Position numbers and translations under genes: made by a program. Under the pieces are notes generated by a model, which was given only the letters and a program-made list of their open reading frames with translations, was not told the origin of the DNA and ran no database searches. From contig NZ_JAKRNM010000001.1 in NCBI RefSeq assembly GCF_022346995.1, positions 1,736,001-1,800,000 of the forward strand: a DNA stretch of 64,000 bases, written 5' to 3'. Of this stretch, positions 34,376-43,355 are shown one piece after another. The number at the start of each line of letters is the position of its first letter. The first letter of the stretch is position 1. The DNA is from Paenibacillus sp. ACRRY (GTDB lineage: Bacteria; Bacillota; Bacilli; Paenibacillales; Paenibacillaceae).

Positions 34376-35440
34376 TTACTCGTTAATCTCAAACAATTCT
34401 TGTTCTTCTGCTTCTTCTTTTTGTTGATCTTCGCTCGTAGGAGCAGGAACTACCGTCGTCAGATTGCTCGCTTCACGAATTTTTTGCTCGATCACTTGAG
34501 CGATCTCTTTATGCTCTTTCATAAACTGCTTCGCATTTTCACGACCTTGACCCAGACGTTCGCCTTCGTAAGAATACCAAGCACCACTTTTATTAACGAT
34601 GTCGAGTTCTGTACCAATATCAATGATACTGCCCTCTCTGGAGATACCTTCACCATACATGATATCTACTTCTGCTTGTTTGAACGGTGGTGCAACTTTA
34701 TTTTTGACAACCTTCACACGAGTACGGTTCCCGATGATGTCATTACCTGATTTAATACTCTCAATACGGCGAACATCCAAACGAACCGTAGAGTAGAATT
34801 TCAGGGCACGTCCACCAGGTGTTGTCTCAGGGTTACCAAACATTACGCCAACTTTTTCACGAAGCTGGTTGATAAAGATGGCAATGGTTTTGGATTTGCT
34901 GATTGCACCAGACAATTTACGCAACGCCTGAGACATCAGACGTGCTTGCAAACCAACGTGGGAATCCCCCATTTCGCCTTCGATCTCAGCTTTTGGTACC
35001 AAGGCAGCAACAGAGTCAACAACGATAATGTCAACAGCACCACTGCGCACAAGTGCTTCAGCAATTTCCAACGCTTGTTCACCCGTATCCGGTTGGGACA
35101 AAAGCAATTCATCAATGTTAACACCTAGTTTACTTGCATACGTTGGATCAAGAGCATGCTCGGCATCGATAAATGCAGCTTGTCCACCGACTTTTTGTAC
35201 TTCAGCGATCGCATGCAATGCTACAGTTGTTTTACCTGAAGATTCAGGTCCATATATTTCAACAATCCGGCCTTTTGGCAAGCCGCCTGTTCCAAGTGCT
35301 ATATCCAGAGCCAAGGATCCGCTGGGTATGATTTCCACTTGCATGTGAGTTGACTCACCCAGTTTCATGATAGATCCTTTACCAAATTGCTTCTCTATTT
35401 GACGGAGCGCCATATCAAGCGCGGCACGACGGTCTGACAA
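34376..35440 (-). CDS. recA: Recombinase RecA
   Basis: A 354-residue recombinase. Walker A is GPESSGKTT, Walker [16 protein letters not shown]-binding loop L1 ...[18 protein letters not shown] and L2 [20 protein letters not shown]. The C-terminus is acidic ([18 protein letters not shown]). I chose the TTG at 35440 because AAAGGG lies 10 bases upstream and it gives [12 protein letters not shown], the normal start; a GTG 9 bases upstream is possible. No SOS box (GAAC-N4-GTTC) was found immediately upstream by eye. Confidence 0.96.
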   Translation of the reverse strand: MSDRRAALDMALRQIEKQFGKGSIMKLGESTHMQVEIIPSGSLALDIALGTGGLPKGRIVEIYGPESSGKTTVALHAIAEVQKVGGQAAFIDAEHALDPTYASKLGVNIDELLLSQPDTGEQALEIAEALVRSGAVDIIVVDSVAALVPKAEIEGEMGDSHVGLQARLMSQALRKLSGAISKSKTIAIFINQLREKVGVMFGNPETTPGGRALKFYSTVRLDVRRIESIKSGNDIIGNRTRVKVVKNKVAPPFKQAEVDIMYGEGISREGSIIDIGTELDIVNKSGAWYSYEGERLGQGRENAKQFMKEHKEIAQVIEQKIREASNLTTVVPAPTSEDQQKEEAEEQELFEINE

Positions 35441-35577
35441 TATGCTCACACCCTTTACTGTTTATAAGATAATGATACCTTGTTTTAACACGTTTGCCAA
35501 GCTTTTTTTCGAACATACATTCGTTTTTTTTTGTGAAGGCCGAGGCGCCTCTTCCTGGGCAAAACTTGCAATGAAAC

Positions 35578-35625
35578 AGAAAAAAGAACCGCAAACAAGG
35601 CAAAACGCCTAATTCTACGGTTCTT
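35578..35625 (-). terminator. Terminator of cinA
   Basis: On the minus strand AAGAACCG pairs with CGGTTCTT around a 26-base loop containing AGGCG/TGCCT; TTTTTT follows. Confidence 0.75.
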
Positions 35626-35678
35626 CCGTCTGCTTAGATTATATCTGATAATCCCTGTAAAAGCAATTAAAGGTATAC

Positions 35679-36935
35679 CTAGTCCATAGCGACAAGTTTG
35701 CGCCATAAGCGGTACAGAATAGCCTTGGTCGAACGGATGCGGACCGTCTCCCGATTACCGTTGATACGCAATTCGTGAATCTCCGTCTCTTTCCCCCGCT
35801 CAGCCAGAGCGATAAAAACCAGACCTGGTGGCTTACGCTCAGAGTATCCTGGACCTGCTACCCCTGTAACGGCCAAACCAAAATCCGAATCACCTATCAT
35901 GCGTACCTGCTCAGCCAATACTTTAGCAACTTCAGGGCTAACAGCCCCGGGAGCATCTTCACCCTCCAGATAGTCATGGGGAACATTCAGCAGCTTTTCC
36001 TTTATCTCGTTGGAATAACATACAATTCCGCCTTTGAGCATGGAAGCACTGCCAGGAACCGAAGTCAGACTCTGCATGACAAGCCCTCCTGTGCAGCTCT
36101 CAGCCGCGCTCAGGGTCAGACCCATATCAGCCATCATTGTTACAATTGTATACTCTATAGGCACATCCTCGTTCGCGTAGAGGTGTTCAGGCAACCGTTC
36201 CCGAATCAGTACCTCCATGGCATCCAGCTTCTGCTTGGCCTCATTCTCACTCGGCGCCTTGGTGGACACCCGTACCGTTACTTCTCCCTCACTTGCATAA
36301 GGTGCAATCGTAGGGTCGGTTTGGCTATCAATCAGGTCAAGCAGACGGTCTTCCAATGCCGACTCACCGATTCCGGCAAATTTCAGCATTTTCGAATAAA
36401 TTGGCATTTCTTTCGTAAGAACATGTTGGAACAACCAAGGTTTGACCTCCTGCTCAAACATGGGAATCAGTTCTTTCGGTGGCCCAGGCATGACAATATA
36501 ATGCTTCCCGTTATCCGAAATGGCATTACCCGCGGCAAGGCCCGTTTCATTAGCGAGCGGGGTTCCTCCTTCAACCACGATGGCTTGACGCCGGTTATTC
36601 TCCGTCATCTCCACATTGCGATCCCTGAAGAAGCTTTCGATTTTATCCATTGCCATCCGATCAATATGTAGGCTGCGTCCCAACACTGCTGCTATGGCAT
36701 CCTTGGTTAGATCATCCTGCGTAGGTCCGATACCGCCTGAGAACAAAATGACATCAGCTCGTCCTTGAGCAATTTGAATGGCTTCACTGAGACGATTCAG
36801 ATTGTCCCCTACCACAGTTTGAAAATAAACGTCAATCCCGATAGCAGCCAATTCACGGGATAAATATCTGGCATTCGTATTTACGATCTGCCCGAGCAGC
36901 AACTCTGTTCCGACTGCGATAATTTCTGCCTTCAT
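35679..36935 (-). CDS. cinA: CinA-type nicotinamide-nucleotide amidase/competence-damage protein
   Basis: A 418-residue two-domain protein. The N-terminal molybdopterin-binding-like domain (MKAEIIAVGTELLLGQIVNT, LFSGGIGPTQDDLTKDAIAA) is followed by the CinA C-terminal amidase domain (SAAESCTGGLVMQSLTSVPG, FGLAVTGVAGPG). The family deamidates NMN and is linked to competence. It is immediately upstream of recA as in Bacillus and Streptococcus. Confidence 0.94.
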   Translation of the reverse strand: MKAEIIAVGTELLLGQIVNTNARYLSRELAAIGIDVYFQTVVGDNLNRLSEAIQIAQGRADVILFSGGIGPTQDDLTKDAIAAVLGRSLHIDRMAMDKIESFFRDRNVEMTENNRRQAIVVEGGTPLANETGLAAGNAISDNGKHYIVMPGPPKELIPMFEQEVKPWLFQHVLTKEMPIYSKMLKFAGIGESALEDRLLDLIDSQTDPTIAPYASEGEVTVRVSTKAPSENEAKQKLDAMEVLIRERLPEHLYANEDVPIEYTIVTMMADMGLTLSAAESCTGGLVMQSLTSVPGSASMLKGGIVCYSNEIKEKLLNVPHDYLEGEDAPGAVSPEVAKVLAEQVRMIGDSDFGLAVTGVAGPGYSERKPPGLVFIALAERGKETEIHELRINGNRETVRIRSTKAILYRLWRKLVAMD

Positions 36936-36966
36936 TCAGCATCCTCCTGTACACAATGTGAGTGAT

Positions 36967-37001
36967 CAAAGGGCAATAGGATGTTTTCCTATTGCCCTTT
37001 G
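36967..37001 (-). terminator. Perfect hairpin after pgsA
   Basis: CAAAGGGCAATAGGA pairs with TCCTATTGCCCTTTG around 5 bases. No T-run follows on the minus strand, so it may stabilise mRNA or stop transcription only partly before cinA. Confidence 0.5.
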
Positions 37002-37043
37002 CGCAAGCTGTCCTTCATAAATTACCCGTTTTACCTTAAACTT

Positions 37044-37631
37044 TTACGCTTTTGATAAATTAAGCAAATTTTTGTTTTTGATGAAATAATCAATGCCAGA
37101 CCAAATCGTAATGATCGCTGCAGCCCAAACAGCTATAACATCAACATGTATCCCAGTATAAGAGAACGGGAAGTTGTTAAGCAGAAGCAAAACGATGGCT
37201 ACGATCTGTATTACGGTTTTCAGCTTGCCCCAGCTGCTGGCCGCGACAACCGATCCATCCAGCAGAGCAATTTGGCGAAGGCCGGTCACTGCAAACTCCC
37301 GGCTGATAATGACAACAGCAATCCATGAGTCCAGCTTACCCATCTCAACAAGTGAAATGAGCACTGCAGTCACTAACAGCTTGTCAGCCAGCGGGTCGAG
37401 AAGCTTGCCCAAATTAGTGACCATATTGTTTTTTCGTGCCAGGTATCCATCAATTCCATCCGTACTGGCTGCAATGATGAAGATAATGGCAGCGATCAGC
37501 TGATTATACGGAAGCGAAAGACTTCCGATCTGCATAGGCTCCGGATAAAATGGAAAGTCCACGAGCAGAAACACCATTAAAAAAGGGATTAAGCAAATTC
37601 GTGCAAGCGTAATCCGGTTGGGTAAATTCAC
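37044..37631 (-). CDS. pgsA: CDP-diacylglycerol-glycerol-3-phosphate 3-phosphatidyltransferase
   Basis: A 195-residue membrane enzyme that makes phosphatidylglycerol phosphate. The CDP-alcohol phosphatidyltransferase signature D-G-x2-A-R-x8-G-x3-D-x3-D is seen as STDGIDGYLARKN...NLGKLLDPLADKLL. There are five or six hydrophobic helices. The GTG start follows GGAGGG. Located between rodZ/yajQ and cinA in the usual Bacillales order. Its promoter is well upstream (37888-37916). Confidence 0.95.
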   Translation of the reverse strand: MNLPNRITLARICLIPFLMVFLLVDFPFYPEPMQIGSLSLPYNQLIAAIIFIIAASTDGIDGYLARKNNMVTNLGKLLDPLADKLLVTAVLISLVEMGKLDSWIAVVIISREFAVTGLRQIALLDGSVVAASSWGKLKTVIQIVAIVLLLLNNFPFSYTGIHVDVIAVWAAAIITIWSGIDYFIKNKNLLNLSKA

Positions 37632-37952
37632 AAGACGCCCTCCCTCTTATCCTCCAATACTCCAAACAATCATCTTAATCCCATATCCATCATCCGGAAG
37701 GTGAACATGTAAAATGCAGTGAGTACACCACTGATCTCATATGTAAAAACGCAAAAATAAAGTCAACCGTTCAAACGCAAAATCGTTTAAAACGTTCCGG
37801 CGACCTCCAAAAGATGTACTGCTTTTCACAAAGTCAGCAAAACGATGATGACTGGGCTTTATGCTTGATTGCTAGCAATGCACACTTAGTATAATATACG
37901 CCAATTGCAGTGTCAAAACACGTTTTTCACAACAAAAATGGACGTAACAAAC
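37632..37952. other. Intergenic region: long pgsA leader
   Basis: About 320 bases. It holds a strong minus-strand promoter near its right end and a leader of about 250 nt before pgsA. A second possible -35 (TTGACT near 37765) lacks a good -10. No small ORF with a ribosome site and no defined hairpin regulator was found. Confidence 0.5.
37888..37916 (-). promoter_or_regulatory. Promoter of pgsA
   Basis: On the minus strand TTGACA (37916-37911), 17 bases, TATACT (37893-37888): near consensus. Confidence 0.75.
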
Positions 37953-38444
37953 TTATTTGAAGTTGGTATATTGCAAATCAAGAGGCAGATTGGCACCATT
38001 CAAAAGCTGCATAACCGCTTGCAAATCATTTTTACTCTTACCAGTTACCCGGAGCTGGTCCCCTTGAATCTGGCTCTTCACTTTCATTTTGGAATCACGA
38101 ATCAGAATATTGATCTTTTTCGCGATATCCTGATCAATCCCCTGTTTAAAACTCAAACGCTGGCGTACTGTCCCGGATGAAGCTGGCTCCACTTTGCCAT
38201 AGTCAATGTTCTTGAGCGGCAAATTCCGCTTGGCCATTTTCGATTGAAGTACATCAATGACAGCCTTAAGTTTGGTCTCATCGTCGGATACAATTGTCAA
38301 TGCATCCTTGTCCAGTTTCAAGCTGCTTTTGCTGCCTTTAAAATCGTAACGTGTGCTGATTTCCTTTTCCGTCTGTGTAACAGCATTCGTTAATTCCTGC
38401 AAGTCCATTTTGGACACGATGTCGAACGAATTCTCTGAGCTCAA
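37953..38444 (-). CDS. yajQ: YajQ-family nucleotide-binding protein
   Basis: A 163-residue protein of the exact family length. It begins MSSENSFDIVSKMDLQELTN with TTG as start (AAAGGG 8 bases upstream), then STRYDFKGSKSSLKLD, QSKMAKRNLPLKN and a repeated ferredoxin-like half (QSQIQGDQLRVTGKSKNDLQ, written here KSQIQGDQLRVTGKSKNDLQ). Some members bind cyclic di-GMP; others bind nucleotides or RNA. Role here unknown. It lies between pgsA and rodZ, which is not its position in B. subtilis. Confidence 0.93.
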   Translation of the reverse strand: MSSENSFDIVSKMDLQELTNAVTQTEKEISTRYDFKGSKSSLKLDKDALTIVSDDETKLKAVIDVLQSKMAKRNLPLKNIDYGKVEPASSGTVRQRLSFKQGIDQDIAKKINILIRDSKMKVKSQIQGDQLRVTGKSKNDLQAVMQLLNGANLPLDLQYTNFK

Positions 38445-38534
38445 TCTGGTCACCCTTTCAATTAATCATTTGTTCTGTGTAACATTATAGAGGATTCGCC
38501 CCGGAAAAGTCTAATTTTGAAGGGTAAACAAACG

Positions 38535-38580
38535 AAAAAGCATTTTCAGCCACCGCTTTTGCAGTAACCAAAAATGCTTT
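38535..38580 (-). terminator. Terminator after the small membrane protein
   Basis: On the minus strand AAAGCATTTT pairs with AAAATGCTTT, followed by TTTT; the loop is about 24 bases. Confidence 0.65.
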
Positions 38581-38593
38581 AACATACAGCAAT

Positions 38594-38758
38594 CTAATAT
38601 CGGCTGCGGTTGGGCTGTCTGAACATGTCGAGCACACCAAGAATGACGTGCGCAAGTCCGAAGCCCAAAATTCCGTAACCCCAAGCGCTTGGAGTCAAAT
38701 AATAACCCAGGAGGCTGACAATGATTCCTAAACCTGTGACGATCCAGCTGACTGTCAT
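38594..38758 (-). CDS. 54-residue two-helix membrane protein
   Basis: It starts MTVSWIVTGLGIIVSLLGYY and has a second hydrophobic stretch YGILGFGLAHVILGVLDMF, then a short basic tail (RQPNRSRY). ATG 38758 has GAGG 9 bases upstream; in-frame ATGs at 38764 and 38794 have poorer spacing. It lies between rodZ and yajQ. No family is recognised. Confidence 0.65.
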   Translation of the reverse strand: MTVSWIVTGLGIIVSLLGYYLTPSAWGYGILGFGLAHVILGVLDMFRQPNRSRY

Positions 38759-38831
38759 AGCCATCCACCTCGCTTTACCGAAAGTTAACTGCAAGTGAAG
38801 ACAAACTTATTGTCCCCCGCAGTTAATGCCC

Positions 38832-39887
38832 TTATTCGCCGCCTGTGGCAGAGCCTTCGGTTCCTGCATCGGCTCCTTCGACAGAGCTCGTATTCGTTCC
38901 GGTAGACGTGCCTGTGCTTTCATCTCCCAACTGGAGACGAATCCGGTTGGTGGCCTTCCCGTCCGTTACGACTTGACCACCAACTTCAATGGTCGTAGCT
39001 GCGGCATAACCAGACTTAATATACAAGCCGGCACTATCCAGATCAAAAGACAAACTGTCTCCATCGGCTGTCATACCAAATTGCAGTTTTTCTCCGCTTG
39101 AATTTTCACCTTTATACACTTCCAGCCAGCTCTGACCTGAAGCATTGATGGTAACCTTAACCGGCTGACCTGTACTCCCGTTTACTTTGAAATTCGTAAT
39201 ATTACCCGATTTACCATCTTCAGCAACCGTTACAGTTCCAGCATTATCAGCAGGCTCTTGATCTTCAGTGTCATCCGGGGTTTGTTCGTCCGTTTGACCT
39301 TCGGTACCCTCACCATTAACGTCGGTACCACCACCATTGCCGCCTGCTTCCCCTTCTCCCTGACCGGTTTCTTGTCCTGCAGACTCGTTATCCGGTGGAG
39401 TGGACGCTTGACCGTTGTCCTTCGTCTCATCAGGTTGATCATTCGGCGTTTGCTGACTATCTGTAATTTTGGTTTGATCGACGCCTTGTGTATCTGCATC
39501 ATCTCTGTTCATGACCACATACACGTACAGTAAGGCAACAATCAGAATCGGAAATGTCCACATTAACGCTACAGACATCCATCGATTGCTGCGCTCTACA
39601 GGTCGACTCGAGCGTTTCTGAATTACGGGCTCCATCGTTGCTTCCGTTTCCTCTGCCGGTACATCTTTCTTGTGTCCCTCCAGCAGCTCATCAGGGTTTA
39701 GTCCCACCGTTTCCGCATAGGTTTTAATGAAAGCTCGCACATAGAAGCTGCCAGGAAGCACCTTATAGTCCCCAGCCTCTATTGCTTCCAAGTACCTCTT
39801 GCGAATTTTAGTCATTTCCTGTACATCATCGAGACTCATCCCTTTTTGCAGCCGGGCCTCTCTTAACTGCTGACCCAGTTCAGACAT
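38832..39887 (-). CDS. rodZ: RodZ-like HTH membrane protein (YmfM)
   Basis: A 351-residue bitopic protein. The N-terminal helix-turn-helix (GQQLREARLQKGMSLDDVQE ... YVRAFIKTYAETVGL, about 4-70) faces the cytosol. One membrane helix (WMSVALMWTFPILIVALLYVYVV, about 104-126) follows, then a linker of about 100 residues very rich in Gly/Glu/Asp/Gln/Thr/Pro and a C-terminal DUF4115-like beta domain (WLEVYKGENSSGEKLQFG). RodZ couples MreB to the wall elongation complex. Gene position before pgsA matches ymfM. Confidence 0.9.
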   Translation of the reverse strand: MSELGQQLREARLQKGMSLDDVQEMTKIRKRYLEAIEAGDYKVLPGSFYVRAFIKTYAETVGLNPDELLEGHKKDVPAEETEATMEPVIQKRSSRPVERSNRWMSVALMWTFPILIVALLYVYVVMNRDDADTQGVDQTKITDSQQTPNDQPDETKDNGQASTPPDNESAGQETGQGEGEAGGNGGGTDVNGEGTEGQTDEQTPDDTEDQEPADNAGTVTVAEDGKSGNITNFKVNGSTGQPVKVTINASGQSWLEVYKGENSSGEKLQFGMTADGDSLSFDLDSAGLYIKSGYAAATTIEVGGQVVTDGKATNRIRLQLGDESTGTSTGTNTSSVEGADAGTEGSATGGE

Positions 39888-39959
39888 GCCATCTCCTCCT
39901 TATGTTTATCTTTTTCTCTTGGGTTGTTGATTATCTATTCCATGATTCCGTACGGAGCA

Positions 39960-40727
39960 TTACAGTTCGTCGGTGTAACTGGCCGTAAACGTATCATAAA
40001 TAATTTCCTCATTCGGATTGTTGCGAAGTTCAATAATGATATCAAAATCATTGTAGTCATATTCTGATTCCTGCACAAAAATATCAGGATGCTCAATGAC
40101 CTTGGTACTCGGCATCGTCATAATATCCTGCAACAGATTATAATGCCGTTCACTGGAACGAATTGTACTTACAATACCATCAATGATGAAGACATTGTTT
40201 GGGTTCATTTCGTCCTCGGAGAGTTGGCTCCTTATGGTTTGACGAAGCAAAGTAGACGAAACAAACGTCCATCGTTTCATCGCACAGACGCTACCGGCGA
40301 TAATGGATTCCGTTTTTCCGACACGAGGCATGCCACGAAGGCCAATTACCTGATTACCTTCCCTTTTAAATACTTCACCCAAAAAGTCCACGAGTAACCC
40401 AAGTTCATCCCGCGTGAAACGAAAAGTTTTGCGATCGTCCGAGTCGCGGTCAATGTACCGGCCATGACGGACAGCCAAGATGTCGACCAATTTGGGTTGG
40501 CGCAGAGCAGAAACCGTGATGCTGTTCACCTTTGCAAGCATCTCACCCAGCAAACGAATCTTCTCGTCGTCATCGGATTCGAGCAACATGCCTCTTGTTT
40601 TGCCTTCAACACCATTAATGGTCAATATATTTACTTCAAGCATCCCCAGCATGGAGGCAATGTCCCCCAACAAACCGGGTCTGTTCTTATGTATTTTATA
40701 TTCCATATACCATTGTTTAGATTCCAT
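39960..40727 (-). CDS. ymfK: DUF3388 protein (YmfK)
   Basis: A 255-residue conserved Bacillales protein. The first 75 residues look like an ACT domain (MEYKIHKNRPGLLGDIASML, VNILTINGVEGKTRG). The rest contains a P-loop-like GLRGMPRVGKTESII and VFIIDGIVS. This combination is the DUF3388/YmfK family, of unknown function. Gene order ymfI-ymfJ-ymfK-ymfM is kept. Confidence 0.9.
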   Translation of the reverse strand: MESKQWYMEYKIHKNRPGLLGDIASMLGMLEVNILTINGVEGKTRGMLLESDDDEKIRLLGEMLAKVNSITVSALRQPKLVDILAVRHGRYIDRDSDDRKTFRFTRDELGLLVDFLGEVFKREGNQVIGLRGMPRVGKTESIIAGSVCAMKRWTFVSSTLLRQTIRSQLSEDEMNPNNVFIIDGIVSTIRSSERHYNLLQDIMTMPSTKVIEHPDIFVQESEYDYNDFDIIIELRNNPNEEIIYDTFTASYTDEL

Positions 40728-40875
40728 TTAAACACCCCGTAATGCAATATTCCACATTGTTCGACAGCAGCAGATCGTGTCCGAAGGACACCGAACTGAG
40801 ACATCTTCTAAAAATGGGTCACGTTAATGATATATAAAAAGAAAATGAATTACAAGAACAGGTCTGTAATCATTA

Positions 40876-40901
40876 GAGAAAAGCCCCCTTGCGGGAGCTT
40901 T
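40876..40901 (-). terminator. Terminator of ymfJ
   Basis: On the minus strand AAAGC-TCCC/GGGG-GCTTT hairpin followed by TTTC. Confidence 0.6.
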
Positions 40902-40914
40902 CCATCGGTGAAGC

Positions 40915-41178
40915 TTATGCGTTTTGTTTGGCCAATTTGACCATCAGGCGCGCAATCGTACGACGCTCTTCGGCATCGCCGACATCCCATATTTCCTTCA
41001 ATGCTCGGTTGGAATGGTTCGCTGGATCCACTTTCTCATCCAGAAAGTCACCAATCTCATACGCAAGTTTGTTGATGGTATCTTCACTCATCCCCATCTT
41101 CTCAGCTTGCTGTACGCGATCACCCAAGAACTTTTTCCATGTGTCAAAACTGCTGAGCACCGTTTTTTCTGTTGACAT
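40915..41178 (-). CDS. ymfJ: DUF3243 protein (YmfJ)
   Basis: An 87-residue all-helical protein. WKKFLGDRVQQAEKMGMSED, IGDFLDEKVDPANHSNRALK and LWDVGD-like IWDVGDAEERRTIARLMVKL identify DUF3243/YmfJ. AAGGAGG precedes the ATG. Function unknown; its place in the ymf cluster is conserved. Confidence 0.9.
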   Translation of the reverse strand: MSTEKTVLSSFDTWKKFLGDRVQQAEKMGMSEDTINKLAYEIGDFLDEKVDPANHSNRALKEIWDVGDAEERRTIARLMVKLAKQNA

Positions 41179-41299
41179 GATAAATCCTCCTTAGCTGTCG
41201 CATGAGATTTAAAATCAACAGTTGTAATATGTGCCTATCGAGCAATTAATATTCAGGATAAATCATCCAGCGAGCCGTGCGTCTTCAAATAGCCATACT

Positions 41300-42070
41300 T
41301 CAAGTAAGCCAGCCTCCATTTGGGCTAATGATCTGGCCGTTAATATAACCGGATTCCGGTAGCGCAAGAAAATAAACAAGTGAGGAAATTTCATCGGGTT
41401 GAGCAAGCCTCCCGGCTGGAATTTCCTCCTCCAGCATTTTCAGTTCATCCTGATCCAGATGATTCAGCATGGAGGTTTGAACAGCTCCAGGGGCAACTGC
41501 ATTTACAGTAACACCGGAAGGTGCAAGCTCTTTCGCAAGAGCTTTTGTAAAGGCATTTACGCCCCCTTTTGTGGTGGAATACAGCACCTCACAAGATGCG
41601 CCTGATAATCCCCAGATGGAGGATACATTAATGATTCGTCCGTAACGCTGTGAAATCATGTGAGGCATCATGATTTGAGTACACATAAATGTGCCTTTCA
41701 AATTAATGGCCATCACTTCATCCCATATTTCTTCCGTGACGTCGGACAACAACCCATAATGAGATATGCCTGCGTTATTTACCAGAATGTCAGGCATTAA
41801 TCCATGGGACTCCAATTTTTCACGCATACGCTCAATCTGTTCTCGGCTGCGGAGATCTGCGGACACTGTCATGACTTTGCCGCTGCCCTTTTCCATGCAC
41901 CTTCTCGCCGCTTCATTGGCTGCCTCATGGGATTTCATATAGTGAATAACCACGTTCATACCGACCATTGCAAATCGTTCTGCAATAGCCGCTCCTATAC
42001 CTCCGCTTGCTCCAGTAACCAGTACTGTCATGTCTCCAATCGGCTTCATTTGTCCGGTTCCCCTCTCCAT
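41300..42070 (-). CDS. ymfI: Short-chain dehydrogenase/reductase (YmfI)
   Basis: A 256-residue SDR: cofactor motif VTGASGGIGAAIAERF, NNAG motif VNNAGISHYG, catalytic Ser in INVSSIWGL and YxxxK in YSTTKGGV, and C-terminal SGYINGQIISPNGGW. It is FabG-like; the B. subtilis YmfI homologue is annotated the same way. It overlaps closely with ymfH (1 base between). The substrate is unknown. Confidence 0.9.
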   Translation of the reverse strand: MERGTGQMKPIGDMTVLVTGASGGIGAAIAERFAMVGMNVVIHYMKSHEAANEAARRCMEKGSGKVMTVSADLRSREQIERMREKLESHGLMPDILVNNAGISHYGLLSDVTEEIWDEVMAINLKGTFMCTQIMMPHMISQRYGRIINVSSIWGLSGASCEVLYSTTKGGVNAFTKALAKELAPSGVTVNAVAPGAVQTSMLNHLDQDELKMLEEEIPAGRLAQPDEISSLVYFLALPESGYINGQIISPNGGWLT

Positions 42071-42071
42071 A

Positions 42072-43352
42072 TTACGGACTCACGACAAGCGATACAGCCA
42101 GTTGTTCCCAGCGAATATGCTCTTCCAGTCTGCGATTTACTTCTTCCAGTGTGATTGATTCATATATCGGAATCATGTTGAAAAAATCACCACCACGGAA
42201 CTGCTCACGTGTAAATTCATGTGCTATGTTCTCCGGTGAATTAAGCATGCGCAAATATCCCCCGATTTTCTTTTTGCGTGCACGCTCAAAGTCCGAAGCT
42301 TCGAATCCTTTTTTAACAATAGCATCAACCTCTTCCCGTATGCGGGCCAGCAATAGATCCGGGTCTTTAGTATCACCACCAACGACAGAGAATGCATACT
42401 GCGGTGAACTAATGTATTCATGTCCGAAGCTATCCGAGATGAGATCTTCATCATACAGTTTTTGAAATAGGGCAGTACTAGCGCCGAACAGAAGATCCAA
42501 CATTAATTTGGTCGTCATATCGCGTCGCAGCAAGTCTTCCCCCGAGAATCCAACATCCGTTTCCTTAAAGCCAAACAGACACTTGGGCAATGATACCGCG
42601 AGCCGTGCTTCTTTCCTGTCCTCCACGACTCCGGCAGGCTCCTGTTCAAATATCCGTTTGATTTCACCTTGGGGTTCGTAGTTTTTCTCCGCCTGGTTCG
42701 AACGAACCATATCCATGACTTCTTGAGGTTCTACCCCACCTACAACAAACAAAAGCATGTTGCTTGGATGATAAAACGTATTGTAACACGAGTACAGCGT
42801 TTCTTTGGTTATCGTGCCGATTGATTCTACCGTTCCTGCAATGTCGATATGGACTGGGTGTTTTTGGTACATCGCTTCGATCAATCCAAAATACACACGC
42901 CAGTCCGGATTATCGGCATACATATTAATTTCTTGTGCAATAATGCCTTTTTCCTTGTCCACATTCTGGTCAGTAAAATAAGGATTTTGCACAAAGTTGA
43001 CTAATGTTTGTATATTTTCATTCACATGTTCTGTCGCAGAAAACAAATAAACGGTCTGGTCGAAACTCGTAAATGCATTGGCAGATGCCCCGTTGGACGC
43101 AAAAGTTGCAAAAATATCTCCTGTCGGCTCCTCAAACATTTTATGTTCCAGAAAATGAGCAATACCGTCGGGAACCTGTACTTCATCCTGACCTTTCACC
43201 TGAAAATGATTGTCTACAGAGCCATATTTGGTTGCAAACGTGGCAAAAGTTTTTTGGAATCCGGGTTTAGGCAATACATAGACATGAAGCCCATTATCCA
43301 TGACTTCGTAATACAGCGTTTCCTGCAAATGATCGTAATGTATGCTCTCCAC
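42072..43352 (-). CDS. ymfH: M16 zinc peptidase (YmfH), catalytic partner
   Basis: A 426-residue M16/pitrilysin-like peptidase. The inverted zinc motif HxxEH is present as GIAHFLEHKMF, and the third ligand Glu in EKGIIAQEINMYADN. The second half carries the usual RYxxxx-type region. It is paired with ymfF, which lacks the motif, as in two-subunit M16 enzymes. In Bacillus and Staphylococcus the pair is clustered with ymfI-ymfM. Confidence 0.92.
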   Translation of the reverse strand: MESIHYDHLQETLYYEVMDNGLHVYVLPKPGFQKTFATFATKYGSVDNHFQVKGQDEVQVPDGIAHFLEHKMFEEPTGDIFATFASNGASANAFTSFDQTVYLFSATEHVNENIQTLVNFVQNPYFTDQNVDKEKGIIAQEINMYADNPDWRVYFGLIEAMYQKHPVHIDIAGTVESIGTITKETLYSCYNTFYHPSNMLLFVVGGVEPQEVMDMVRSNQAEKNYEPQGEIKRIFEQEPAGVVEDRKEARLAVSLPKCLFGFKETDVGFSGEDLLRRDMTTKLMLDLLFGASTALFQKLYDEDLISDSFGHEYISSPQYAFSVVGGDTKDPDLLLARIREEVDAIVKKGFEASDFERARKKKIGGYLRMLNSPENIAHEFTREQFRGGDFFNMIPIYESITLEEVNRRLEEHIRWEQLAVSLVVSP

Positions 43353-43355
43353 CAG

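Noticed and set aside
35441..35560. SOS (LexA) box upstream of recA
   Set aside because: No GAAC-N4-GTTC sequence could be found by eye near the recA start, so none is annotated.
35775..36671. Plus-strand frame of about 300 codons opposite cinA
   Set aside because: Antisense shadow; cinA is complete with both domains on the other strand.
36967..37001. Perfect hairpin between pgsA and cinA as a strong terminator
   Set aside because: Listed only with moderate confidence: there is no T-run after the stem, so a strong stop is not supported.
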